Of a DNA stretch of 64,000 nucleotides, positions 47,401 to 58,225 are shown in pieces. The stretch is taken from NCBI RefSeq assembly GCF_040954835.1, contig NC_090706.1, positions 36,465,148 to 36,529,147 on the forward strand, read 5' to 3'. Source of the stretch: Lepisosteus oculatus (lineage: Eukaryota; Chordata; Actinopteri; Semionotiformes; Lepisosteidae). A program made the position numbers and the translations under genes. Within the stretch, counting starts at the first letter, position 1. Every line of letters starts with the position of its first letter. A model generated the notes under the pieces. It was not told the DNA's origin, made no database searches, and worked only from the letters and a program-made list of their open reading frames with translations.

Positions 47401-48851
47401 TGAAACAGACATCTAATTCAAGCACAATTAAATTTTTTTAAAAATTTGCAATACCAAACAAAACTAAAAAAAAAAAAGATGATTCCCTCTTATTTCCTGA
47501 AAAATGCAATTCAGTAGCTTACAACTGAAAGCATTAACATTGCAGCCATAGAAAAGCCCATCATACACATATCAGTGACCTTTGTTATCTTAACCCAGTG
47601 GGTCCATCAACACTTACAGGGACTTAAATCAGGAGGCAGATATCTTTCTGGGCATGAAACTGGACAGCATGTCTACCAATAAGTACCACAGGATCTTATG
47701 CTTCCCTGACACAAACTGCACTTTCTTTTGAACTATAAAATAAAGTGGAAACAAACTAAACTAAGAGGTGTTAAACCACCACTTCCTCCCAATGTTCTCT
47801 TGAATGAAAGGCTCGTCCATTTACTCTTCTGTTCCCCACAGGTTGGTTTTTTTTTGTGCCTGACTGGTTTCTCTCTTCCTGACTTTCGTGCTGGCCAACA
47901 GGTAAGAAGTCGGGTCTCCTGCCGACAGCCTTCACTAAAAAGACACAGCCACCTGGCTCTTGGCAGTCAAGCAGAGTGCAACAGCTGTGCTGTTTAGCAG
48001 ATCTGCCAAGTTGAATCGGCAACCCAAGTGCTTGCACTTCAGCAGCAACGGCAAATTCAATTATACATTACTAGCATGTCGGACGGTCAGAGAAGTTCCT
48101 CAAGTCACACCAAAGCGTTTTCATGTACCCAAAAATAATGATAAACAGCTTGCCAGAACTTCAGTAGTAAATGCTGGAGTCAGGCCTAAAAATGCACCTT
48201 AATCGCCTACAAAGTCCTGCCAGTCACAAGGTCACGATCGTACCGCAACCTTTCTCTGCAAGCTAGTTAGAATAAACAGCTCACTTTACACCAGCTCAAG
48301 CACTGATCCACCACACCTGTTTTCTAAAGGATGTTTAAGGCGCTTCCCCAGCAAAAGGGCCGCTTCTTTTCCATTTGCTTTGGCCGTTTTCCTCAGCTCT
48401 CCTTTGTCACGTCTTGGGGGCAGAGCAACCCCCTGTGGGGAAAAACCAGTAATAGTTACGTCTTTTTACAAAAAATACAGATGAAAATGATGGACGAATG
48501 CATCATTGCTTCGCCATACCTGTCTTGGGTATCATTAATGCGCGTTTACCTCATAAGTTAAGGTTCAGAAGTTGATATAATTGCCATAAATGCTAGAAGG
48601 AAAGGAAAGGAAAAGAGCAAAGATCTACCGCCGCTTAAGCGCTCAATATGCGTTTCTATTCTACTTTCTATTTCCTCTGTCGAGACATAAACCCAGCACC
48701 TACATGTATTACAAGTGCGAGCTGCAGTTTACTACGAGCTACGTGTAATTGGAAGGGACATAATTCGAGCTAAATTTCCCCTACGAAACGTTTCGGACAC
48801 AAACTTCCCAGCTCCTTAAAAGCTCACCGGGTGTAACGCTGCTGTTGCCAT
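44317..48851 (-). CDS. eif4e1b: eIF4E family cap-binding protein, eif4e1b, complete seven-exon gene (222 aa)
   Basis: Exons on the minus strand: 48851-48828, 48432-48317, 46966-46871, 46209-46146, 45842-45729, 45042-44903 and 44431-44317. Junction phases are consistent throughout. eIF4E proteins bind the mRNA 5' cap. Cap-stacking W61 and W107, E108, W171, and the phosphate-contacting R162 and K167 are all present, as is W78 of the eIF4G/4E-BP site (VEDFW). Each is five residues later than in human eIF4E. S214 matches the Mnk-phosphorylated serine. SKLSSGCDY and the tail GYQAHADTATKSNSITKNKFVV-type end match EIF4E1B better than EIF4E (GYQSHADTATKSGS). The N-terminus is short and basic (MATAALHPGVALPPRRDKG). 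EIF4E1B is a germline and oocyte form that usually represses translation. tspan17 follows on the same strand, as in human. The fish paralogue eif4e1c is the main alternative. Confidence 0.9.
44903..45042 (-). CDS. eif4e1b: eif4e1b exon 6 (residues 139-185)
   Basis: Encodes DVCGAVINVRAKGDKIAIW, including the phosphate-contacting Arg and Lys and the third tryptophan. Acceptor CTTAAG, donor GTAAAT, ending two bases into Gly185. Confidence 0.93.
45270..45600 (+). repeat. LINE/SINE-type 3' tail repeat in eif4e1b intron 5
   Basis: Shows GCATCATCTAGATGGGG, ACACTGGTGGTGGTAGAGG, AAAGCACTTTGAGTGGAG and AAAAGTGCTATATAAAAG in order, the familiar 3' end of a widespread fish retroposon. It is antisense to eif4e1b. 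Confidence 0.7.
45729..45842 (-). CDS. eif4e1b: eif4e1b exon 5 (residues 101-138)
   Basis: Encodes DGIEPMWED with the second cap-binding tryptophan and glutamate, then GGRWLITLSKQQRH. Acceptor TTCTTAG, donor GTGAGT. Confidence 0.94.
46146..46209 (-). CDS. eif4e1b: eif4e1b exon 4 (residues 79-100)
   Basis: Encodes LYNNMKVASKLSSGCDYSVFK. The NNMK where most family members have NHIQ is a mild departure. Acceptor TTTAAAG, donor GTAATT (weak). Confidence 0.9.
46871..46966 (-). CDS. eif4e1b: eif4e1b exon 3 (residues 47-79)
   Basis: Encodes WALWFYKNDKSKTWQENL and TVEDFW: first cap-binding tryptophan and the eIF4G-binding tryptophan. Acceptor CTTGCAG, donor GTGAGT. Confidence 0.94.
48317..48432 (-). 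CDS. eif4e1b: eif4e1b exon 2 (residues 9-47)
   Basis: Encodes the basic, disordered N-terminal region and the start of the core (KRLKHPLENR). Acceptor CCCCACAG, donor CAG|GTGTGG, ending two bases into Arg47. Confidence 0.87.
48828..48851 (-). CDS. eif4e1b: eif4e1b exon 1 (residues 1-8)
   Basis: Encodes MATAALHP, then donor CCG|GTGAGC. Short first coding exons starting MAT are usual in this family. ATG at 48851-48849. Confidence 0.8.
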
Positions 48852-48932
48852 GATGATATAATTAAGACGGGAGAAGGCCCTTCTCAACACTTAAATAGCC
48901 CCTGGGCATCCGGAAGTAGACCACTTATATAT
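48852..48932 (-). promoter_or_regulatory. eif4e1b: Candidate eif4e1b promoter
   Basis: On the minus strand, ACTTCCGG (48917-48910, an ETS-type site) is followed by TATTTAA (48897-48891), about 40 bp from the ATG. A second A/T box, ATATATAAG, is at 48932-48924. If TATTTAA acts as a TATA box the start site would sit very close to the ATG. Confidence 0.35.
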
Positions 48933-49255
48933 CTTATTATTGTCATTATTATGTTATTATGTTTTTATTTATCATAATAATAACCGCCATAATAATATTT
49001 GTATTTCTATTTTTTAAAGAAACGATACTTAAAAAGAACATTTTATACTGTTTTGTTACTGATCATAAATATTTACATACATGTTACTTTCTGTTCCTAG
49101 GGATGTTTCATTAATAAGGTAATGAATTTGTTTCATATTATTTTATTTAGCATATTCAAGACTGCTTGTGCTGAAAATTCAGAATATCGATTGAATTTTG
49201 TCGTTTAAATCGTAAGAAGGATCCTTTTTTCTCTTGTATCACTACACAAATTCAA

Positions 49256-49269
49256 CGCCAGGGGGCGAC
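49256..49269 (+). promoter_or_regulatory. CTCF-like motif upstream of eif4e1b
   Basis: CGCCAGGGGGCGAC resembles the core of the CTCF site (CCACCAGGGGGCGC). It lies 0.4 kb upstream of the eif4e1b start. Repeat-derived matches to this core are common. Confidence 0.3.
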
Positions 49270-50309
49270 TAATACTTTCATTTTCTGACTCCTAGAGTAA
49301 TGTGCTGTGGTTAAAGTATCAGATACTTTAACAGCTGTGTAGAAAAGCTGTTTTATGACATTTTCTTTCCCTTGGCACATCATGCAAAACTATGATTGCA
49401 CAGATCTTTGTACATAGCTAGAGCTATAAGCATGGAACTACCATACAATGAGTACAAGGACTACAAGGACCTATAGTCTTTTACAGTACCTGTGAGTTGT
49501 GTCCGTGCCATTAAGACAGGGCACATCTACTATATCTAGTTTGGAAAACACAGTTTCCCTCGTCATGGCAACTAAGGTCTAGGAGGTCTTAAGTCACCCT
49601 TAAATCTGAAATTCGTAAAGGCTTAGAACAGGTAAGTTTTTATCAGTTTACTGAATTAACTGGTTCTGGAAAAGACAGAGAGTGGTTGTGAGGTGTTGGC
49701 ATTTTCATTAAAAAAATTATCCTCAAAATACTTCATTGAACAAATTACTTGCTTTGAAACTGTTAAGAAAGTGTAGAAATTCATGATTTAAGGGCAAAAA
49801 AATATCAAGAGTTATTCATGAAACACGGCAACTGAAGATTTGACATGCACAGCTGCATATATTTGAAAGTGTTTACAAAGGCAAACACCTACATTTGCAT
49901 ATAAATACATTTTGTACATATATACAGTACAGGCAGAAAGGTAATATATATATAAATATTTACCAGAATGTATAAGTATAGCTGTGCATATAATTGTCAT
50001 TTGTGCAAACATTACCTCAAGACAGTTAATATTCAGTTCATGTCCATTAGAGCCAGAATGAAATTTTAATTAATATCTGACCCAGAACCAGAAAGTAACT
50101 TTCATTATTATGAAAATTGCCCATTAGGCTGTCCCAGCGGATGATAAACATGACATCATAAAAATTATAATAACTGTGATTTTCACTTATATGATTACAG
50201 GTTCCTGGGACTCACAGAAAATCAAGGCAACATTTTGATGGTACCGTAAGGAAACGAAAAATAATAAGCACTTCGTCTGAACTGACATGGATCTGAGCAA
50301 ACCATACTT
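49270..50309. other. Intergenic, nothing firm
   Basis: No recognised gene. A good donor-like CAG|GTAAGT is at 49629-49637, but no coding exon can be tied to it. Confidence 0.35.
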
Positions 50310-50430
50310 ATCCATCCATCCCTTTTTCTAACCCCTTCTTCCAATTTAGGAATGACGTGAGCCAGCGCCTATCTTGCGAGCGGTGGACACAAGCCAGAAA
50401 ACACCCTGGACAGGACAGCAGTCCACTGTA
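50310..50430 (-). repeat. Interspersed fish repeat, reverse copy
   Basis: TATCCATCCATCCCTTTTTC, GCCAGCGCCTATCTTG, ACACCCTGGACAGGACAGCA and GTCCACTG are the reverse-orientation phrases of the family at 19630-19880. Confidence 0.55.
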
Positions 50431-50539
50431 GAAAATGATGAGGAGCTCTGACCTGATACACCTATTAAAAACCCCCAAAGTCAACCCAACAGGCCTTTTC
50501 CGAATGAACAGTAAAACATGACCCAGCGCACAGGAGTGG

Positions 50540-50700
50540 AGGTGCTTTTAAAACCAAGACTCGGAGGCACCTCGTTACCCCAGAGGTTGTGGGAGTGTTG
50601 AACCAGCCACCCAGCCGTGCGCTTGAAGCCATAACTTTGGTTTCTTTCAAGGAAAAGGCTGGACGTGATCCTTGGATCCAGGAGCTCAGAACTTACTTGA
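50540..50700 (+). repeat. Interspersed repeat related to 31690-31850
   Basis: CCCCAGAGGTTGTGGGAGTG, ACCAGCCACCCAGCC, TTGAAGCC, TTCTTTCAAGGAAAAGGCT and GATCCTTGGATCC resemble a repeat typical of early ray-finned fish. Spurious open frames cross it. Confidence 0.5.
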
Positions 50701-50899
50701 ATGGGCTAGAGAGACCCGTTTGTAACCTTCCTTCTGTTCTGAGCAAAAGACCTTGTGAAGTTTTGAAAGGTTGTGTAGGTATCTGTGGAATAGGAGAGGT
50801 TAGTTTACACCAACCAAAATAAAAGACGTCCCTCCTTCTTGGCATAGTAAGCAATGAAACACATGGGGCAATCATTTGCCAATTCATGGGCACCATTCC

Positions 50900-53830
50900 T
50901 AGCCTTTATAATATGTGAATAAAGCTTTTGTCCCCCCTGAGCTGATGCTGTGAAGGGAGTGCCACTCATATTCAAATTCTTGCAGCTGTCATCAGAGAGA
51001 ATTGGATTATAGAGCTCCTTACCTTCATTAGGTGTTCCTGTCTATTCATACCACCATCCAGAGCAAAGACCTTTCAAATTACAATATGCTTCTTATTACA
51101 ATTGGCCTGTGATGTTTTTGCTCCACTGTTACAAATGCTGTGATAAATGTTGCACCTTACAAGTTCCAGAGTAAGAATACTTTACAAAATCCCCACTCTT
51201 CATACTCTGTCTTTAACTGTGAAATCCAATGTTTGAACCTAAAATGAGGTGAATTCTTAGGTAAAGTGAGAGTGAATACATTCAGAGCAACATAATGGAG
51301 TCCATCATGGACTGACAAAGACAGATGGGCTGCATTCACTTTTCCCCGAATTGTGTGAGATAACTGAGGAGACAGCAATGGTGGAAGGAATGTTTTTTTT
51401 TTATCTCCCAACAGTGATGGTTTAGGTAAGCTGGTAAACAGTGAAATAAACACATTTTCACTTACATTTGTACATACAGAAACCCACACACAGAGGATAT
51501 ACTGTACAGCTGTCTAGAACTTCAATATTTCTTGGAACTTTCTCTTTGATGTGGGTTGTAAGGTCATAGATCAACATACAGTATAGCTGCCACAACAGAT
51601 TAAGTTTATACATTCTGCTAAGATCCCATTAATATTCCAATACGACTAAATAGATTTTGCTTAAAACTTGACTACTTCATATTTTCACCTATTAAAAATT
51701 GTTGTAGTGTTGGGCTAATTAGATTCTCATAAGCCATTTAGTGCAGCAGACCTACTATTTCTCAAACCTGGACAGAATAAATGACCTTTGCTGGTCTGAA
51801 TCGTTTTTACTAATATTAGTAAACAGAACTATTTTGCACGCAGCTGCACAGTTTTGGTGGTACAGCACTATACATTTTTTTGTATCAAAAAAAGAGCTGC
51901 ATCAACAGTCCTTACAACCATTACTTGTATTATATGTCATAGGTATCATGATTTCTTTGTTTCTTTGTATCTGACATATGCCAAAGGAAAATGCTGTCAA
52001 TAGATATTAAAAATCTCACAGCATCTTAAGTTTATCTTTATGTGACAAGGAAGGAGTGTAATATCACAGAGTCGCCACTAGAGGCCACCTGGATATGGTA
52101 CGTGGGTGGAGACCTCAAGAATTGGTTGGAGATGGAGGAAGGAGCCTCAGCCTAAATCTCGAGTGAGCTGAGCCTAGGAACTCTAGCTTAGGACTTGTAA
52201 TTTTTGAGGAATTCTTACTTTATTATTTTATATAAAGATTAAACCCCTTAATGACCAGAAAAGGTATCAAACATGAAAAACACTTAAACATGAATGTTTA
52301 CTTTCTGTTTAGAGGAGAAGTGTAGACGCAGAACACTGTGGTCTACTTAAGGGCTGACAGGAACGGAGATAACCTCAGGAGTCAGGCACAGCTTTTCTCC
52401 AAAGTGCATCACCCCTTCTGTGTCATTTATATATAATCGCATGATGCTACTTGGTTTAGCTCATCTCCTCTTGATGTGGGCAAACAGCATGTTGCTGTTT
52501 AATGGAAATAAAACACGGAACCAAAGCTAGAGATGTAGTCTGTTTGTGATCTACAGTACAAAGCAAATGCCTCTTAATTATGTACTCAGGATGCTGTACA
52601 AGAATTGGACTATTATATAATAAGGCTATTATGTTTTGCTTTTATTGAAGCTGCCAGTAGGCTTATTTTGTAAGACACCGGGTGTATAGTTCATGACCAT
52701 GTGTTACTCATATACTGTTTAAAGGAACTCTTTAGAGGTTAATGCATGAATTAAATTGTTTGTGCAATCCAAATGCTCAAAACACAAACACACACAAAAA
52801 AAATTAACTTAGTAGTGACTAGTATAGCTTTCTCAGCTGTAACAGTTGAAGGAGAAAGAATATGATCTGGTGTCCTGCAAAGATCTTTCACCTCAGCTAT
52901 TATTGTACAGGGACATGAACTGCATGGAAAAGGAATTGACTGTTTTTGTTTTCCAGGTTCCTAGTCTTCTGTGAATATTAACTGCTCCTTTGACAGGAAA
53001 CCACTGGCTATGAATGAGGAGTGCCTCAATCTGCGTCATGCTCTGGATCTGAAATCGCTCATGTTAATTAACTTACGGATGGGCATCAGAAAATGTTTTC
53101 ATTTAATTTTTGTTTACATATCTCTTCTCTTGCTTTTAAGTCTTGCCTCAAAACACTGATACTTCCCTTTGCAGTTTTAATAACCAAACAAAATATGGGG
53201 ACATAGAGTAGGATCCCGAAACCGTTATTTGTTATGCAGTATCTGTTGTGTGACTCTCATGTCCAGACTTTTTTACATTTAAGTAAAAAATTAAATTGTG
53301 TATGTATTCTTCTGTACTTTTGCCCAATTCTAAAGGCTGTAACAGCTGTGTCAGTGACTATTTTATAACTCAGTTTTGCTTCGTCTGTCGATTATTTGAC
53401 TGATCTCTACTCTGCAGTGGGCTGGAGTAAAAGGTTCAGAAATGAATGACAAATGAATCCGTTTTTTTTCTAGTTCACCCATGATTTTTGCAAGGTTTCT
53501 CTCTGAGAAATGCAAAGTTCATGACATTTGTAGCTCTTTATTGCTTAATTAAATTTTTTGCTTATTTTAATTTGATTTTAAGTCTTGCCAGGAAGCAAAA
53601 GTGAATTGAATCAGGGTATTATGCAGTTAATCAGAAGATTAGTTAATTCACTCTGCTAAATCTGACTCTTACTTTCAGTGACGTTCTCTGATTTCAAAGA
53701 GACAAAGATAACTACTAATGTGAGTGACGAAAGAAGGTTAAATTAGTGATGGATAGGCAGTATGTAAAAGAAGTACTGGAGATACTGCAGCATGCTTACT
53801 GGTCTGCTGCACTACCCATAATAATATGGG
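50900..53830. other. Intergenic, nothing recognised
   Basis: AT-rich sequence without recognised exon, RNA gene or named repeat. Short open frames (for instance at 52971-53159) show no family resemblance. Confidence 0.4.
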
Positions 53831-53949
53831 TTATATTATAATAATATGGCACTATATGAACTTTGTTTTCTATAGTGCCAGTAAAAGTGGCTTCTCAAAG
53901 AGAAAAAGCACACAATGAGAGGAGATGGCAGGATTACATAATTGTACTA

Positions 53950-54300
53950 GGGGTCTGGAATACAGTTAAATAAAAGCCCTTCTTAAGAAGGTTTTGAGTC
54001 TTGATTTGAAAGTACTCAGGGAAGGTGAATTTAGGGATAGAATTTGAGAGCTTTGGGGAGTAGCAAGAGAAGACCCTGTCACCCATAGACAGCTATAGAT
54101 GGGCTTGGGGGACGGAACTAGACGAACAAAGGTTGCGATGTGGGGAGTAGGATGACAATAAGTCAGATACTGTGGGTATTGAGGTGCCAAGCCATGTAGA
54201 GCCTCATAGGTGAGGATGAGGATTTTGAAGTAGACTCGAAATCTGATACGAAGCCAATGCAAGGACTCCATAATACTAAGCATATCCTGGATACTAAACA
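53950..54300 (-). mobile_element. L2/Rex1-type LINE, C-terminal ORF2 fragment
   Basis: The minus strand reads SLHWLRIRFRVYFKILIL and YEALHGLAPQY, ending TFKSRLKTFLRRAF. These are the conserved end blocks of L2-like LINE ORF2. It may be the distal part of the element at 55040-56115, separated by later insertions. Confidence 0.75.
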
Positions 54301-54479
54301 ATGACATGGGCCAAACAAAATTAGGACTGCCCACACTGTAAACATCAGGGGCATACTTGAACGAAACAAAAATAATAATAAAATTTAAAATAACTTCATA
54401 CCCAAGGACCCTGATCATACAGTAGTGATAAAAAAATAAAAACAAGTAAAAGAAAAAAATGAATCAAGAACTTACAGGA

Positions 54480-54799
54480 TAGACTGTAGGGCAATGAGAC
54501 CCTAGTAAAAGATTAGGTTTTAAGTTTAGGTTTGAAGAAAGTCAAGTATTTGTAACAATAACAATGGAGAAGTTACTGAAAAAGCATGGTCACAAAAAGT
54601 CCAAGATGTAGTCCCAGATACAGTGAACAAAGCACCAGCCTCAACTGAACTGAACCCGAGGGAGGGAGTGTAACCATGAAGGAATTCAGAGATGTATGAT
54701 GGAGCTACAGTAGATTATTTAAACCGTTAGATTTCCACAATAAGATCTTAAATTGAATATATTACGTTACAGGCATCCAATAAATATGTGTTATTCATT
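54480..54799 (-). repeat. Probable repeat between the two LINE pieces
   Basis: Sequence such as AGCATGGTCACAAAAAGTCC and GGAGGGAGTGTAACCATGAA resembles antisense 3' sequence of fish retroposons, but no coding blocks can be read. Possibly a second inserted fragment. Confidence 0.3.
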
Positions 54800-55035
54800 G
54801 GGGTGGTGTGGTGGCTCTGTGGCTGAGAATCTGCGCCTGTGGCTGGAAGGTTGCTGGTTCGTATCCTGTTGGGCCCCTGAGCAAGGCCCTTCACCCCAAC
54901 TGCTCCAGGGGTGCTGTAGAAATGGCTGACCCCCAGCTTCTCTCCCTGTCTGTGTGTCTCATGGACTACAAGTTGGGGTATGTGAAAAGACAAATTCCTA
55001 ATACAAGAAATTGTATATGGCCAATAAAGTGATCT
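54800..55035 (+). mobile_element. tRNA-derived SINE (V-SINE-like) inserted in a LINE
   Basis: Same family as 29355-29628. GTGGCTCTGTGGCTGAG and GTGGCTGGAAGGTTGC lie in the head with box B GGTTCGTATCC. The centre is GAGCAAGGCCCTTCACCCC with CTGCTCCAGGGG, and the tail GTGAAAAGACAAATTCC with GGCCAATAAAGTGATC. It breaks into the L2-type LINE, so it is younger than that insertion. Confidence 0.85.
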
Positions 55036-55039
55036 CTTA

Positions 55040-56115
55040 TCTTCAGTGCAGGAGTGATATGCCAAAATCTGGTGTGTGTTACAAGTCTAGCTGCAGAGTT
55101 TCAGATGGATTGCAACTTGCTGATTGTTAGGGAGCCAATAGAGCAAAGACTGGCATAAATCAAGCCTTGAAGTTTTAAATGTGTGGATCAGGCACTCAGT
55201 ATCAGACATTGATAGAAATAGCCTAATGAGGGCAATTTTTCGAAGGCGAAAAAAAACGTCTCATATTTTTCATGTGGGGTTCAATGAATGAATGAGATGC
55301 ACAATTGCAGCAATCCATGATTACTGTGAAGCTCTCCAGCTGAATTTGCTGCCCACCAGTAAAATTTCTGTTTTTCGTCACTATTTAGCTTCAGAGAATT
55401 CAATGTCGACCACAGCCTGATGCAATGCAGACAAGAGATAAGTGATGGAGGCAGGATATCAGAGTGGGAAGAAGTTATAATGTAAATCTGAGTACCATCT
55501 GCATAACAATGTGACCAAGAGGAAGCATATATATAATTAAAAGTAATGTGTCAAAGCCTGAACCCAGCAGCACACCAAGATTGACTGGGGCCATAGGCGA
55601 CACAAAATGCTGCCTGACAGCCAGATAAGAGCAGAACCAGTTAAACACAATACCACTGATATACAGGAATGTTTGCAAACGTCTGAGCAACACTGAATGA
55701 TTTACTGTATCAAAAGCTGCACTAAGAGCAAGAAGTAGAAGATTAGAATCATTCATAGCCCTGACAAGAGCAGTCTCAGTGCTATGATTAGAGCAAACAC
55801 CAGACTGGAATGGTTCAAACAAATCGTTAGCTATCATGTGAGCCCATAATTGATGTGCAATCACACATTCTAAAACTTTAAAGGTACATAGAAATGGTAA
55901 ATTAGAAATTGGTCTTCAGTTCATCATTATATCAGAATCCAAGCCACGATCCTTAAATACTGTAGTGATTGGTGCCGTCTTTAAAACATTATGGACAAGA
56001 CCCATGGAGAGGGAACTGTTGGTAATATTGACAATGAAAGGGCATATGTCTGGCTGGCAGGCTTTCATTAAAGAAGGAGGGATGGGATCTAGGTGACAAG
56101 AAGTTGTTTTACAGC
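55040..56115 (-). mobile_element. L2/Rex1-type LINE reverse transcriptase relic, minus strand
   Basis: From high to low coordinates the minus strand shows reverse transcriptase blocks in order: the region before the fingers at about 56.0 kb, RPISNLPFL near 55.9 kb, LFEPFQSG and STETALV, LSAAFDTVNHS near 55.7 kb, the catalytic box as YADGTQIYI (one D changed to G) near 55.49 kb, and NSAARLVTHTRFWHITPAL just above the SINE. Frameshifts and stops show it is dead. No endonuclease domain was recognised. Confidence 0.82.
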
Positions 56116-56799
56116 TGTTAATATTTTTTGTAAGTTGATCTAACTTAACTAAGTGAAATTTAGAAAAGTTAGGAACTGGGGGGGAATGTTAATGGATAAG
56201 CTTGGGTTCAAATACTGTAGTTGTCCAAATCCAGTACAAGACTAAGACTTGATTCAGGTCATTGGAGATTCCTAGCGTCAATCTTGGACAGAAAGTATTG
56301 CAATAACTTAAGACAGAGGTTAGGGGTGGAAGAAAGAGCAGAGTTGTCAAGGGAATTAATGACCTTGTTTATAACAGAAAAGAGCACTTTGTGATTTATA
56401 AATAGTGTAATTTTTAATTTAAAGATAAATTGTGAAAAATAAAGTAAACAATAAATAAACAATTTATGAATATGTCATAACTTAAATTTTAAAAAAGAAA
56501 CTGAAAAATGCAGAGTCTGGTCTTCAAACAGAAAAACATTACTTGAGCTTTCTCTTGTTCCATTTGACATAAAGCATCAAAAAGAAAGATTGTTTTAAAA
56601 AAAATGTATTACTTTGTTGTTTGTTTTGGTTTGGAGCTGAAGATGTGTTTTGTTATTTCACTCCAGGCATTTTTCTCTGATATCACATGGATTCAACAAT
56701 TTTTTTTTTGGTTGGTCTGTTCTAACACATCCTTGTTTATTGTTCAGTGTTTTCATAGAACTCTAATTTATCTATTTATTATTATATAAGAAACATAAA
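56116..56799. other. Nothing recognised
   Basis: AT-rich, possibly the decayed upstream part of the LINE. No coding block can be read. Confidence 0.3.
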
Positions 56800-57020
56800 A
56801 TAAATACAGACTTGTGGAAGGCAGTCAGCCCATCCAGCTCAATTTGTTGCTAGCAGACAATTGATCCAAGGAATTCATCCACCCGTTTCTTCACAGAAGC
56901 AACGGTATCAGCTTCAATAACATGGCTATGTAATCGATTCTGACTCCCGAAGCCCTTCAACGTTGTTTGCATTTAAAAGGCTAAAAACTTTCTCTCAACA
57001 GGTCTGAACAAAAAATGTCT
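56800..57020 (-). repeat. Probable interspersed repeat
   Basis: CAGCCCATCCAGCTCAATTT, TTGATCCAAGGAATTCATCC, ACGGTATCAGCTTCAATAAC and ATCGATTCTGACTCC resemble another dispersed repeat found in early ray-finned fish genomes. Ends and family name are unknown. Confidence 0.4.
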
Positions 57021-57102
57021 GAGTTGTAAATACCTGTGGTAGTGGTCTTAAGCAAGCACAACTTTGTCACAGTGAACATATTTACTTAGAAGACTCTCTG
57101 TG

Positions 57103-57310
57103 TCACACCCTCATCCCACCAGATTCGCACACGGAAGAGCACTCTTGCTAATTACACTCCAGCCCCGAGCACTTCTGCCAAACGACACCGCTCCTGTCAT
57201 TCAGCCAACCGCGACACTCCATCAATCAGCGCGCCTTCTTCCTCGCACGATACTTAAACCCTCCAAAAGCCTCTACTCTTGCCTTGGTATTGGTTGTTCT
57301 TTGGAGCTTT
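57103..57310 (+). mobile_element. Possible LTR fragment of a second family
   Basis: Starts TGTCACACCC after AT-rich sequence and is C-rich with AATCAGCGCGCC and a TACTTAAACC box, the make-up of a fish LTR promoter. No 3' end or target duplication could be found. Confidence 0.35.
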
Positions 57311-57519
57311 TTAATTGCATCAGATTAAATGTGTATAATACGGAGAACATGGGTTTGGATAAAGATTTTTTTCCCCTGTCTTTTATTGGGTAGTTTCTCT
57401 CTGTTTTGAGCTTAGATCTCACAACACATTTTTTTCTATTTTATAGTTGCTCCTCAAGCTTCATCAAAATAAGAAACGCATTTACATTGATCTCGGTCCA
57501 TGGTGGTTGTCCAAACGAT

Positions 57520-58225
57520 GACAGTGTCGTAATCGTCATCCCTCTTAAGGGCGCTTGACTCTTTCCTATTTTAGTTGATTATGTGCACCTGGCCCCTGTT
57601 CTGTCTCCTTATTTAAAGCCTGGCGCTCTCGCTATTCCTGGCTCAGCATTGGGAGATGGGACCCTGCCTACCAGTGGGTCCAGGAGAGACCTGACGGCAT
57701 AGGCTGTGTGGGGCTCAGAGCACCTGGCCTTGTTACCCTGATTTTATTCCATGTTCCGGTTTTAATCCTTCATAATCCTATTTAACCTTAAATAATCCTG
57801 TTATTTTTAACCTTGTTTGTCTTGGATGGATCCCCCGGTTCCTGGACCCTAGGCTGTGCCCTGGATTCCCCCTTGGACTGTAAACCAAAACAAAAAAGTA
57901 AACCAAAACTTTTTTTCTCTTTAACCTCTCTCTCATCCAAATAAAAGAAAACACACAAACTTCCACAACATGACAATTTTCCCTTTTTTTTTGCTAACTA
58001 AACAGTTCTATACACATATAATACCGGTGAGGCTCTGTTACTGATTTTTTTTATTTATTTTCATTTCTTAAAGTTAAAAAGGATACAAAGGCAGGCTCAA
58101 GTAAAAAGTCCTTTTTACTCTAGTCCTTTGGTTTTCATTTTTTTTTGCGTTCACCACCGCGGTCAGCCCATCCATAGGGTCCTGAACTACGCGTCACTAC
58201 GAACTACGGCTCCTGTTACAGACAG
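57520..58225 (+). mobile_element. Solo LTR with 5-bp target-site duplication, related to 6041-6512
   Basis: The body 57525-58220 (696 bp) begins TGTCGTAATCG and ends GGCTCCTGTTACA, with GACAG on both sides (57520-57524 and 58221-58225). It shares CCCTCTTAAGGGCGCT, the TTATTTAAAGCCTGG promoter-like box and CATAGGGTCCTGAACTACGC with the first solo LTR or near variants. An AATAAA is at about 57940. It is 224 bp longer than the first copy, mostly through AT-rich and A-rich stretches at 57.76-58.14 kb, which may be an extra insertion or subfamily difference. No gag, pol or env is present. Confidence 0.85.

Noticed and set aside
49562..49572. GTCATGGCAAC as a third X-box
   Set aside because: Only the right half-site is good; the left half is absent at proper spacing.
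52971..53159. Frame after a TTTTCCAG acceptor-like site on the plus strand
   Set aside because: The acceptor is plausible but the reading frame matches no known family and no donor in phase follows.
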